A DNA stretch of 25,946 nucleotides from a virus: IMG/VR virus record IMGVR_UViG_3300043466_003345, positions 1 to 25,946 of that record; one strand, 5' to 3'. Below, piece after piece: positions 1 through 7,642 of this stretch; the first letter of the stretch is position 1, and every line of letters starts with the position of its first letter. The notes under the pieces were generated by a model that saw nothing but the letters and a program-made list of their open reading frames with translations, ran no database searches and had not been told where the DNA came from. A program made the translations under genes and the position numbers.

Positions 1-594
1 AAACAATATCAAAACCAAGGACTTGATTTTCCTGATTTGATTGCTGAAGGTAATTTAGGTTTAATGAAGGCGATTAAAAATTTTGATTGGAGTAAAGACC
101 TTAGATTTATATCTTATGCGGTGTGGTGGGTAAAACAATCAATTTTACAATCTTTGAACGACAACGCAAGAACTATTCGTCTACCAGTAAATGTTGTGCA
201 AGATTTATATAAGGCGAAGAAAGAATCTGAACTGACAGGGAAAGAATTAGAAAATAGATTCCAAACATTACCATCAATGTCTAATTTAGATGATACTATT
301 AATGAAGATGGGGATACACTTGTAGACATTATTAAAAATGATGACGCATTATCTCCTGACCATAGTTTTAATAGTAAGGATATTTTAAAAAATAAATTAA
401 AAAATCTTCTTGATAATTTAGACGAAAGAGAAAGAGCGATAATTGAAGATTATTATGGATTGTCTGGTAGTCCAAGAACATTAGAGGATATTGGTGAAGA
501 TTTTAATCTTACTAAAGAGAGAGTGCGACAGATAAAGGAGAAAAGTTTAAGAAAATTAAGAAACGAAAGTTCGATATTATTCGACTATATGTAA
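1..594 (+). CDS. RpoD-like sigma-70 factor (5' end outside window)
   Basis: The reading frame is open from base 1, so the N-terminus lies upstream. The visible 197 residues carry sigma region 2 (FPDLIAEGNLGLMKAI, then RFISYAVWWVKQSILQ and RTIRLPVNV) and region 4 (LDERERAIIEDYYGL, then the helix-turn-helix TLEDIGEDFNLTKERVRQIKEKSLRKLR). These recognise the -10 and -35 elements for core RNA polymerase. The part between regions 2 and 4 is short: the helix-turn-helix of region 3 seen in Bacteroidetes RpoD appears to be missing. A short phage-borne factor like this could redirect host polymerase to phage promoters. A strong terminator follows the stop codon. The family call is firm; the phage-specific role is inferred. 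Confidence 0.93.
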   Translation, partial: KQYQNQGLDFPDLIAEGNLGLMKAIKNFDWSKDLRFISYAVWWVKQSILQSLNDNARTIRLPVNVVQDLYKAKKESELTGKELENRFQTLPSMSNLDDTINEDGDTLVDIIKNDDALSPDHSFNSKDILKNKLKNLLDNLDERERAIIEDYYGLSGSPRTLEDIGEDFNLTKERVRQIKEKSLRKLRNESSILFDYM

Positions 595-600
595 AAATAA

Positions 601-636
601 AAAAAACCTTCTATTTATTATCGTAGAAGGTTTTTT
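601..636. terminator. Bidirectional intrinsic terminator
   Basis: A perfect 13-bp stem (601-613 with 624-636) and a 10-nt loop, with an A run on one side and a T run on the other. It lies 6 nt after the sigma factor stop codon and separates it from the lysis/envelope block. Confidence 0.9.
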
Positions 637-655
637 ACTTTTATGGAAAAATATT

Positions 656-985
656 ATGAAAAAAATTATTGAATTTGCTAAAAAGTATAAGATACACATT
701 TTAGTGTCTTTATTGGTTATTTTATTTTTCCGTTCATGTTCCAAGTCAAGTGAAGTTAGAAAATTAGAAAAGGTCAACACCAAAACTACTGAAGTTATTG
801 ATAGTTTAACTACCCTTATAAAAGGTCAGAAAGACACTATTAATAATATTTCTGAAGTTATTAGAGTTGAAAAAATTAAAATTCATACCGAATATGATAA
901 CTACATTTCCTCTAAAAATAGAGGAGAACAATTGATGGAATTACATAAAATTGTTAAACAAAATCTTAAAAACTTAGAAAAATGA
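656..985 (+). CDS. Small membrane-anchored coiled-coil protein (spanin-like topology)
   Basis: 109 residues. A lysine-rich N-terminus is followed by one membrane segment (about 12-27, IHILVSLLVILFF), and then a charged helical region (about 35-109) likely to form a coiled coil on the far side of the inner membrane. This is the layout of an inner-membrane spanin (Rz-like), but no sequence match is recognisable. It is the first gene after the terminator, and its stop overlaps the next start as ATGA. The lysis role is inferred from topology and proximity to the endolysin. Confidence 0.75.
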   Translation: MKKIIEFAKKYKIHILVSLLVILFFRSCSKSSEVRKLEKVNTKTTEVIDSLTTLIKGQKDTINNISEVIRVEKIKIHTEYDNYISSKNRGEQLMELHKIVKQNLKNLEK

Positions 986-1776
986 AAAAAATTTGGGAAT
1001 GGATTAAATTAAATCCAAATAGAACCATGTTTTTAGTCCCAATACTTTTAGTTGCAGGAATTTCTATTTCACACGTAGTCTCGTGGTATAATCTGTCTAA
1101 CCCAATTAGTTGGGCGATTTATTTGTCGATAGCGATAGAAGTTGGTGCGATGACCGCTTTGGTTGCTGCGACTAATAGAATTAAAGGCGGGGTTTGGATT
1201 ATGTTTGGATTAGTAACTTTCATACAAATGATTGGTAATATATTCTTTTCATATAAGGAAATTGATTCTAATGGAGAGCTCTTCAAAGCTTGGGTAGAAT
1301 TAACTGAACCTGTTTGGGAGTTTTTAGGTTCAGATACTACAGATATCATAGCATTAAAAAGATGGTTGGCGTTTTTAGAAGGAGGATTATTACCAATAAT
1401 ATCATTAACATCATTACATTTTTTCATAAAGTATGAAGATAACAAAAATGAGGTTGAACCAAAAACTGAAGAAAAAATAATTGAAGGGGATGTTATTAAA
1501 GAAACCCCTATTGAAGTTGTGGTTGAAAAAAAGGTACCGGTTGAAGTTATTAAAGAAGTTTTGGTAGAAAAAAAGGTGCCGGTTGATGTTATTAAAGAAG
1601 TTTTGGTAGAAAAAGAAGTACCGGTTGAAAAAATAGTTGAAGTTCCTGTAAAATATTTTGTGAATGATGAGGGGGAGATATATGATGAAAATGGTCATCA
1701 TATCAATCCTGAGACAATAACTACAACAACGGTTGATGATGGTGTCCGAAGACTTACATATACAAAACCGAGTTAA
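982..1776 (+). CDS. Four-helix membrane protein with VPVE-type repeat tail
   Basis: 264 residues. Four hydrophobic segments are visible (about 16-36, 41-62, 68-90 and 130-149). They are followed by a C-terminal tail of imperfect 14-residue repeats (VEKKVPVEVIKEVL and variants, about 176-225) and an acidic end. The repeats are also visible in the DNA as a 42-nt tandem unit. The E/K-V-P-V-E pattern suggests an extended rod-like tail. It sits directly before the amidase, so a holin or lysis-regulator role is possible, but four helices and a long tail are unusual for a holin. The function is unknown. Confidence 0.8.
   Translation: MKKIWEWIKLNPNRTMFLVPILLVAGISISHVVSWYNLSNPISWAIYLSIAIEVGAMTALVAATNRIKGGVWIMFGLVTFIQMIGNIFFSYKEIDSNGELFKAWVELTEPVWEFLGSDTTDIIALKRWLAFLEGGLLPIISLTSLHFFIKYEDNKNEVEPKTEEKIIEGDVIKETPIEVVVEKKVPVEVIKEVLVEKKVPVDVIKEVLVEKEVPVEKIVEVPVKYFVNDEGEIYDENGHHINPETITTTTVDDGVRRLTYTKPS
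1521..1650 (+). repeat. 42-nt tandem repeat inside the membrane protein gene
   Basis: About two and a half copies of a 42-nt unit beginning GTACCGGTTGAAGTTATT and encoding VPVEVIKEVLVEKK. Copies differ at a few positions, some silent. The region can expand or contract in frame. Confidence 0.8.
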
Positions 1777-1803
1777 ATAAATTTAATTTAATTTGCATGT
1801 ATA

Positions 1804-2397
1804 GTGGAAATAGAAAAATTCGGAAATTTAAAATCTATCGGTAAACACAAGAAAAAGACCCAAATAATTCTTGTACATACATCAAGGAATCATCAAGATT
1901 ACCTTAAATCATTAATTTATCGTTTTAACGGTAAAAATCCTAAATTACCTCATTATTTAATAAATAGAGAAGGTAAAACATATCAAATTTTATCTAACAA
2001 TGAGTATTCCAAATACTTTTCTGATGAAAATCTTAACAAATATTCTATTATCATATGTTTAGAAAATTTGGGTTGGTTAGAAAAAGAACCTTTAAGTAAC
2101 CAGTATGTTAACTGGATTGGCGATATTTATAATGGAGTTGTTTATGAAAAAAAATGGCGTGATTACTTTTTTTGGCAACCTTACACTGAAGAACAAATAA
2201 ATTCTGCGGTAGAGTTAACCAAAAAAATATTTGAAGGAACTTCAATAAAAAAATCAGTCATTGGTCATAACACTAAAATAAATGGTATAGAAAAATTTGA
2301 AGGAGTGGTAACCAGAAGTAATTATGATTCAGAATCAACTGATGTTAATCCCTCGTTCGATTTCGAAATATTTTTAAAAAAAATTGAAAATGAATAA
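1804..2397 (+). CDS. N-acetylmuramoyl-L-alanine amidase (endolysin, Amidase_2-like)
   Basis: 197 residues, starting at GTG because no in-frame ATG lies between the preceding in-frame stop and this codon. The fold is the type-2 amidase/T7-lysozyme family, which cleaves the bond between muramic acid and the stem peptide. Expected zinc ligands are H25 (ILVHTS), H155 (SVIGHN) and D180 (ESTDVNPSFDF), the last matching the Asp that replaces Cys in AmpD-type enzymes. HYLINREGKTYQI (50-62) matches the conserved core strands. There is no signal peptide, so a holin or similar would be needed for release. The gene overlaps the next by 8 nt. The family call is good; use in lysis is inferred. Confidence 0.85.
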   Translation: MEIEKFGNLKSIGKHKKKTQIILVHTSRNHQDYLKSLIYRFNGKNPKLPHYLINREGKTYQILSNNEYSKYFSDENLNKYSIIICLENLGWLEKEPLSNQYVNWIGDIYNGVVYEKKWRDYFFWQPYTEEQINSAVELTKKIFEGTSIKKSVIGHNTKINGIEKFEGVVTRSNYDSESTDVNPSFDFEIFLKKIENE

Positions 2398-2989
2398 CAA
2401 ACACGATGAAATAAAAAAATTGTTAAAGGCATCTAGAAATATGTTGTCTAACACTCAATTAAATGAGGAAGAAAACAGAATTAAAGGTCGTTATGGAATT
2501 ATAACAGAACAGGGTAGTAATTTGACCTCGGGTGACGTTACAGATAAAATAAATGTGACAAAATCTGTTGAAGATACCATTGAAGATGAAACGGAAACAA
2601 AAGAAGATAAAAAACAAGCATATAGAATATCTGGTGGTATTTTAGTTTTACATGGTAAAGATAATGTTGATTTGCAGTTAACAACTGATGAAAAAATTGC
2701 ATTTCAAGAAACTATGGATGAGTTTGTTCAGGGTGTTTCTAGTTTAGTGGATTTTAACAAATTGAACGTGTATAAGAACAATGTTGAATGGTCAGGAAAG
2801 ATTATTGATTTTGACCTTGAATTCTTCTTTTCAATTGGAGAGGAAAATGGAATCTATATAAATGGTGAAATGATAAGAACTGATGAGAAATTCTTAGAAG
2901 TAATAACTAAACTTAAAAGTTTTTATGAGAAATTCAAAACTAAATGGGCTAATGTTTTAGCTAATAGAAAAAAAACAGTAAAAGACTAA
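2390..2989 (+). CDS. Conserved phage protein of unknown function
   Basis: 199 residues from the ATG at 2390, which overlaps the amidase end. The N-terminal half is polar and probably disordered, rich in E, T and K (about 45-75). The C-terminal half (about 78-199) looks folded, with mixed strand and helix. Residues 37-41 read IITEQ, which fits the (I/L)-x-E-Q motif seen in other proteins of this window. No membrane segment or known domain is visible. Its place between the endolysin and spanin-like genes does not settle its role. Confidence 0.75.
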   Translation: MNNKHDEIKKLLKASRNMLSNTQLNEEENRIKGRYGIITEQGSNLTSGDVTDKINVTKSVEDTIEDETETKEDKKQAYRISGGILVLHGKDNVDLQLTTDEKIAFQETMDEFVQGVSSLVDFNKLNVYKNNVEWSGKIIDFDLEFFFSIGEENGIYINGEMIRTDEKFLEVITKLKSFYEKFKTKWANVLANRKKTVKD

Positions 2990-2992
2990 AAT

Positions 2993-3421
2993 ATGTTTAA
3001 AGAATTTATAACCAAATTAGATTTAAAATCAATTATGATATTGGTTTTATTTGTTTTGTGTGGTATTTTCTTCACCAAAATGATGTTAAGTGGGGAATCA
3101 CATAAAAAAGAAAGAAAAACTCTATTAGAGGAAAATAAAAAAATTGAAAAACAAAAACAACTTCTAAAAAAAGATTTTTTGTTACTCCAACAAAATTATG
3201 AGAAAGATTCGTTAGAAATTGTTCAGTTAAATAATCAATTAAATAAAATTAACCAAGACATATTAAAAAAAGATGTTGAATTAAGAAAGGCTAAAAATGA
3301 ACTTGTTAATTTTAAATCAAGTTTTGAAAAAACAAAAAAGGAAATTGAAGAACTTGAAAAAAATCCAATTAAACGAACTGGAAGTGAACTTTTAGAATCA
3401 ATTAAAGAAAAAACTAAATAA
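2993..3421 (+). CDS. Inner-membrane coiled-coil protein, candidate i-spanin
   Basis: 142 residues: an N-terminal membrane segment (about 13-33, SIMILVLFVLCGIFFTKMM) followed by some 100 residues of K/E/L/Q-rich sequence with strong coiled-coil character. This is the Rz-type inner-membrane spanin layout. Its stop codon shares one base with the ATG of the next gene, which encodes a secreted coiled-coil protein, as expected for an i-spanin/o-spanin pair. The amidase lies two genes upstream. Spanins have little conserved sequence, so the call rests on topology and order. Confidence 0.75.
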   Translation: MFKEFITKLDLKSIMILVLFVLCGIFFTKMMLSGESHKKERKTLLEENKKIEKQKQLLKKDFLLLQQNYEKDSLEIVQLNNQLNKINQDILKKDVELRKAKNELVNFKSSFEKTKKEIEELEKNPIKRTGSELLESIKEKTK

Positions 3422-3942
3422 TGAGAAATATTTTAATAACTACAATTTTTTGCTTAACGTATATGTTTGGATATTCCCAAATTTCATTTGTTAAGGAAAA
3501 CTTACCTGAATACTTAGTTCAAAATGGAGATACCATTGGAATAGTATTAACAATAGAACAAGTTCAAAAACTCGACAATAATAGTGAATTATTAACAGCA
3601 TTTAAAAAATTATCTTTAAAGTGTGATAGTTTAGATGCGTATTACGTTCAAGTTATTAATAAATCAAATGAAAAAATCGCATTATTGGAAGTTAAAGTAA
3701 AAAACTTGACAGACCAAAATCAAAAAAAGGATGACATGATATTAACATTGAAAGGTCAAGTATTAAATAAAGAAATGCAATTAACTTTATGTGAGAAACA
3801 AAGAAGTAATGATTCAATTATTATTATCGGATTGAAAAAAGATTTATTTAAAAGTAAAGTTAAGAATGTTGCGGGATGGACTACAACTGGTGTAACAGCG
3901 GCAGTTGCAATTTTTCTTGGAATATTTTTCGGAACAAGATAA
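3421..3942 (+). CDS. Secreted coiled-coil protein with C-terminal membrane segment, candidate spanin partner
   Basis: 173 residues. The N-terminus looks like a Bacteroidetes signal peptide (MRNILITTIFCLTYMFGYSQ, likely cut near residue 20). A coiled-coil region covers about 60-140, and a C-terminal hydrophobic helix covers about 150-171 (GWTTTGVTAAVAIFLGIFF). No clear lipobox is visible: C11 lies inside the hydrophobic core. An N-terminal export signal with a C-terminal membrane helix resembles a unimolecular spanin. Together with the overlapping upstream gene it may bridge the envelope. Confidence in the function is moderate. Confidence 0.75.
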   Translation: MRNILITTIFCLTYMFGYSQISFVKENLPEYLVQNGDTIGIVLTIEQVQKLDNNSELLTAFKKLSLKCDSLDAYYVQVINKSNEKIALLEVKVKNLTDQNQKKDDMILTLKGQVLNKEMQLTLCEKQRSNDSIIIIGLKKDLFKSKVKNVAGWTTTGVTAAVAIFLGIFFGTR

Positions 3943-3950
3943 TTATAGAT

Positions 3951-4196
3951 ATGGCACTGACATCATCTGAGAAGAAAGAAATTGAAACTATGATTAGAAA
4001 AGAAATCAAGGATTTCTTAGGTTCTAATACTATGAAACAACATGAAGACAAAATGTTGGAATTAATCGCAAAAGAAATAAAGAGGGGTAAGTTAGAAGGT
4101 GATATCAAAGACATTGTAATAAAAATATTCAGAGAGTTCTATCAATTTATGTGGACTCAAAGAGGATATTGGGAACCAAGATTAAAAAACGCATAA
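3951..4196 (+). CDS. Small helical conserved phage protein
   Basis: 81 residues from the ATG at 3951; a longer frame upstream overlaps the previous gene and is not needed. It is mostly helical and charged (SEKKEIETMIRKEIKDFL), with a C-terminus rich in aromatics (FREFYQFMWTQRGYWEPRLK). No known domain is recognised. It ends one base before the next gene's ATG, so it is translationally linked to the following virion-like protein. It may be a structural accessory, without direct evidence. Confidence 0.75.
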   Translation: MALTSSEKKEIETMIRKEIKDFLGSNTMKQHEDKMLELIAKEIKRGKLEGDIKDIVIKIFREFYQFMWTQRGYWEPRLKNA

Positions 4197-4197
4197 T

Positions 4198-5253
4198 ATG
4201 ATTAAGGAACAGTTAGGTTCGGCATTATCTCCGACTAATATTAGGAATAAGACAATGGAATTAGCTGTTACAGATTCTGCATTACAAGGAACAAATACAG
4301 GTGATGCGGTAAGAGCGGCGATGGATATGACCAGAGATTTGGGTGAAGAAAATATAATCAAAAGACCAATAAAGAAGAGTAATATTAAAAAATTGGTTGG
4401 AAAAACTAAAATGAAACTACCTATAGGTAAAATTTTTACTATGAGTAAGATATCTGAAAACAAATTATTTGACATTTCTAAAAAAGAAATGGATGAACTT
4501 ATAAATGAAAAATGGTCTCAAAAATACAAAGATAGTATTGATTGTAAAAATCCAAAAGGGTTTAGTCAACGAGCTCATTGCCAAGGAAAAAAGAAAAAAG
4601 TTTCTGAAGAGAAACTACAGGGTGGAAAAGCTGATAATAAAACTTTTGAAGATTTAGTTAAGAAAAATTTAAAAAACAACAAATCTTATGATGATATTGA
4701 GAGTATGTTAAAAAAACAACTTAACAAAGGTGTGAAAGTTGAAATGGAACATACTAATGATAAGAAAAAGGCTAACGAAATTGCCATAGACCATTTGTTT
4801 GAAGACCCAAAGTATTATGATAAATTGGAAAAAATAGAATCAAAAGAATCGACTGGTAGTGGTTCTGCTGGAGGGTTTGTTGGTCCTGTCGGATTCAATC
4901 CTAAAAGTAAATTCGTTAAGGATTCATTTAAGGAAACTCCAAAAAAAGTTGAATCTAATGAAGCAACAGGTTCAGGTTCTGCAGGTTCTTATGTAACACC
5001 AGCAGCATGGGCTAAAACTATGAATAAAGGTGATTGGAGAGGTAAATCAAAAACTCAAATACCTGGAGGTCAATTCGTTCAAGTAAAAAAGAAATGTAAA
5101 AAATTCCCATACTGTAATCAAGGTGATATAAAAGCTTTGAATTTGTCGGAAACCATTAAAAAAATAAGTTTGAAATATGGTATAAGTGAAAATGTTGTCA
5201 GAGATATATTAAAATTAGAGTTTGGTAATAATTCAACTAACAAACAAAAATAA
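4198..5253 (+). CDS. Virion-associated-type protein with GSGSAG repeats and DUF5661-like segment
   Basis: 351 residues, basic, with large low-complexity stretches. Recognisable pieces are IDCKNPKGFSQRAHCQGKKKK (about 113-133), a segment VEMEHTNDKKKANEIAIDH (about 180-198) resembling DUF5661, and two copies of E(S/A)TGSGSAG (about 218 and 254). A Cys-containing end, CKKFPYCNQGDIKAL, is followed by a helical tail. Such mosaic proteins occur in large marine and Bacteroidetes phages and are thought to be packaged or head-associated, but no enzyme activity is known. The N-terminal MIKEQ echoes the E-Q motif discussed in the findings. Confidence 0.75.
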   Translation: MIKEQLGSALSPTNIRNKTMELAVTDSALQGTNTGDAVRAAMDMTRDLGEENIIKRPIKKSNIKKLVGKTKMKLPIGKIFTMSKISENKLFDISKKEMDELINEKWSQKYKDSIDCKNPKGFSQRAHCQGKKKKVSEEKLQGGKADNKTFEDLVKKNLKNNKSYDDIESMLKKQLNKGVKVEMEHTNDKKKANEIAIDHLFEDPKYYDKLEKIESKESTGSGSAGGFVGPVGFNPKSKFVKDSFKETPKKVESNEATGSGSAGSYVTPAAWAKTMNKGDWRGKSKTQIPGGQFVQVKKKCKKFPYCNQGDIKALNLSETIKKISLKYGISENVVRDILKLEFGNNSTNKQK

Positions 5254-5280
5254 ATAGATATTTATAATAAAAAAAAGAAA

Positions 5281-6864
5281 ATGAAAAAAATAAATAGTAC
5301 TTATGTTGACAGTCTTATCTCAAAGGTTTTAAATGAAACTTTGGAAGAAAAAGCGGATAAATTAGTTTCTAAACTTAAAGGTGACATAAAAGAATTAGGT
5401 GGTATGGATGATTCTCATCCAACTTTTGGTAAGTTAAATTTTGCCAATATGACAGATGAGGAGATTGAAGATTTAATGAAAAAAACTTTACCATCAGGAT
5501 TTGATAAAGAAAAAGATGAAGAAGAAACTGAAGAAATGACTGAAGGAATGGACGGAGAATGTTCAGAGTGTGGTGGAATGATGAGAGAAGGTGAATGTTC
5601 AGAATGTGGATATAATAATGAAAGTATCTATCATAGAAGTGAAGATGATTTACCTCCAACTATTGAAGATGTTGAGGAAGATATCTATAATGTTTCTAAA
5701 GGATTTCCTAAAACAAAATCAGGAAAACCCGCAACACAAGAATTTGATTATGTTGGTGAAGAAATGAGTGAAGAATCTGAAGAAGATATGGAAAATGATG
5801 AATTTTGTAAGTATCAATTAGATAATTTCGGGCCGGATGATGAAAGATTCAAAGAAAAGTGTAAAACTATGTCTGAGTCTTTAAAAGGTGGTCAGAAAAA
5901 ACTTGACAAGAATAAAAATGGTAAAATAGATGCTGAAGATTTTAAATTATTAAGAAAAAATAAGAAAAAAGGTGGAGAAACGGATGAACAATGGCAAGCT
6001 TTAGCTGCGGATATGGCGGTTGCTGCGGCACCCGCGGTTGCTACTTGGGCTTTAGATAAAGCGTTTGGTGAAAGTAATGAAAGTAAGAAAAAATTTCCAG
6101 ATTTAAGTGGTGATGGTAAAGTAACACGTAAAGATGTTCTATTAGGACGTGGTGTAAAATTAAAAGATAAAGGAAAGGGTAAAGTTAGTGAATCTTTAAC
6201 TATGACCGAAGATGAATTGGTTGATTTAATTGAGAAAATTATCAAAGAACAAAAAGCTGGTTTGAAAACCATTGGAAAACCAAAAGGTTTAACTAAGTAC
6301 GAACAAGTACACAAAGCTGATGGTAAAGAAAACCAAGAGTATTTGAAATCAGTTGCTAAAAAAATGAAAGAATATTTGAAAGATGGTTCTAAAGGTGAAT
6401 ATGAAACAAATCCAAAACATTTTCCAAAAGGTAATGGTGAGTTAGGTGAAATGAAAAAGAAGGCATATAAAGCATCTGATGCGGTTAAAGACTATGTTGA
6501 TAATTTCACTGCGGCTGGTTTAGAGAACCTTAACTACGATGAAATTGAACCAAATGAAGATTGGGTATCAGACAATGTTAAAGGTTCATCAAGAACAGGT
6601 AACAATCAAAAATGGGGAAACGCTGTTGAGACAGATGTTAATAAGAAAAGAGATGAAATAAGAAAGAAGAACTTATTAGGTCAAATTAAGAAAAAAGCTT
6701 ATAACAAAGCTACTCAACCAATATCAAGAGATAAAGCTGGTGAAAATGAAGGTGATAAAATCATGGCTAAATTAGAATCAGTTGAACCTAAAACTGAAAA
6801 AAAATTAAATGAAGAATTTAACAAAATGAAACATTTAATTACTTACAATCAGAAGACACAATAA
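5281..6864 (+). CDS. Large acidic/basic mosaic protein with zinc ribbon and two EF-hand-like loops
   Basis: 527 residues. The N-terminal helix (MKKINSTYVDSLISKVLNE) is followed by an acidic stretch. Next comes a zinc-ribbon-like knuckle (C94, C97, C106, C109; CSECGG and CSECGY), then two EF-hand or dockerin-like calcium loops, DKNKNGKIDAED (209-220) and DLSGDGKVTRKD (274-285). A helix ending IEKIIKEQ (about 316-324) comes next, and a lysine-rich C-terminal half ends MKHLITYNQKTQ. It looks like a virion-associated scaffold or packaged protein rather than an enzyme. The upstream gap contains ATATTTAT at 5258-5265. Metal binding is inferred from motif spacing only. Confidence 0.8.
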   Translation: MKKINSTYVDSLISKVLNETLEEKADKLVSKLKGDIKELGGMDDSHPTFGKLNFANMTDEEIEDLMKKTLPSGFDKEKDEEETEEMTEGMDGECSECGGMMREGECSECGYNNESIYHRSEDDLPPTIEDVEEDIYNVSKGFPKTKSGKPATQEFDYVGEEMSEESEEDMENDEFCKYQLDNFGPDDERFKEKCKTMSESLKGGQKKLDKNKNGKIDAEDFKLLRKNKKKGGETDEQWQALAADMAVAAAPAVATWALDKAFGESNESKKKFPDLSGDGKVTRKDVLLGRGVKLKDKGKGKVSESLTMTEDELVDLIEKIIKEQKAGLKTIGKPKGLTKYEQVHKADGKENQEYLKSVAKKMKEYLKDGSKGEYETNPKHFPKGNGELGEMKKKAYKASDAVKDYVDNFTAAGLENLNYDEIEPNEDWVSDNVKGSSRTGNNQKWGNAVETDVNKKRDEIRKKNLLGQIKKKAYNKATQPISRDKAGENEGDKIMAKLESVEPKTEKKLNEEFNKMKHLITYNQKTQ

Positions 6865-6892
6865 TTCACATTTTAATTATCGTTATTATATT

Positions 6893-6926
6893 TTCTCCAT
6901 AAGCAAAACTTATGGAGAATTTTTTT
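6893..6926 (+). terminator. Terminator-like hairpin overlapping the next start codon
   Basis: An 11-bp perfect stem (6893-6903 with 6909-6919), a 5-nt loop CAAAA and a run of seven T (6920-6926). It follows the 527-residue gene by 28 nt. The ATG of the next gene (6912-6914) lies inside the 3' arm, so the hairpin may also gate translation. Confidence 0.8.
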
Positions 6927-7379
6927 GATTATATATCAAAACCAATGAAACCTGATGACGTAGATATTTGGTTAAGGGTTAATAATATCGTACCTGAAAA
7001 ATTAGAACTATTTTCTGATTTCGCACACTCACTTAATATCATTATTATTGAAACATATTTGGGTGAACCACCACCTTCAAATGAAACAAAAATAACCATT
7101 ACAGATGAAGATAATGACAAACATTTTGAATGGTGTTGGAACAAAATCGTAATAGGATTTTCAAAAGAAAATATAATATTTGAATCCAAAGGAGACCATT
7201 ATGATTATTTTAAGACTTTTTTTGATGATATTTTTTATAATCAAAAAGAAGAGAAAGTTAGGAAATCAATTGGTCATTTTTTTAATGATTTGTTTGATAT
7301 GAAAAAATCATTCACAAAATCAGATTTGGATATGATTGTTACAATATATAAGTTACTTGAAAAGAATATGAAAAAGTAA
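6912..7379 (+). CDS. Conserved phage protein of unknown function
   Basis: 155 residues, mixed helix and strand, starting MENFFDYISKPMKPDDVDIW. No catalytic motif or membrane segment is visible. The start codon lies within the 3' arm of a terminator hairpin and its next codons are the terminator's T run (FF). A later start at the second Met (residue 12) is possible but would lose what looks like a well-formed N-terminus. The gene stands alone between two intergenic gaps. Its function is unknown. Confidence 0.75.
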   Translation: MENFFDYISKPMKPDDVDIWLRVNNIVPEKLELFSDFAHSLNIIIIETYLGEPPPSNETKITITDEDNDKHFEWCWNKIVIGFSKENIIFESKGDHYDYFKTFFDDIFYNQKEEKVRKSIGHFFNDLFDMKKSFTKSDLDMIVTIYKLLEKNMKK

Positions 7380-7456
7380 AAAAATCCTCATTATTATTTA
7401 CAATAGGGGAAAAAACCCTAAGTTTTGTATAATAAATAAACTAAAAAAAACGAAAA

Positions 7457-7642
7457 ATGGAAACATTAGAAAAAATCAAAGCGTTGACTGAAGAACTATC
7501 TACCGAAACAACAAAGTTCTTTCAGAAAGGTAATAAAAGTGCCGGAACAAGAGCGAGACAAGTATCTCAACAATTAAAAGCATTGTTACAAACCTTACGT
7601 GAAGAAATCTTAGAAGAAAGAAAGAAAACTGATAATGAATAA
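7457..7642 (+). CDS. Histone H1-like DNA-binding protein (Hc1 family)
   Basis: 61 residues: METLEKIKALTEELSTETTK, then FFQKGNKSAGTRARQVSQQL, then KALLQTLREEILEERKK. The central K/F-Q-K-GNK-AGTR-R pattern matches the short histone H1-like Hc1 proteins of Bacteroidetes and Chlamydia, thought to bind DNA and affect nucleoid packing. In a phage it could compact phage DNA or alter host chromatin. The ATG follows an A-rich leader without a Shine-Dalgarno signal, as usual in Bacteroidetes. The next gene overlaps it by 8 nt. The family call is good; the role in infection is unknown. Confidence 0.85.
   Translation: METLEKIKALTEELSTETTKFFQKGNKSAGTRARQVSQQLKALLQTLREEILEERKKTDNE

Noticed and set aside
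5258-5265. T4-type late promoter TATAAATA
   Set aside because: The match is on the wrong strand for the gene downstream; it is treated as part of the ATATTTAT motif instead.
5375-5659. Minus-strand open frames opposite the virion-like and methylase genes
   Set aside because: They are shadows of genes with clear domains, with biased composition and no start context.
7381-7456. Promoter before the Hc1-like gene (TAAGTTTTG)
   Set aside because: One base too many between TA and TTTG, and no suitable -33 element; not called.
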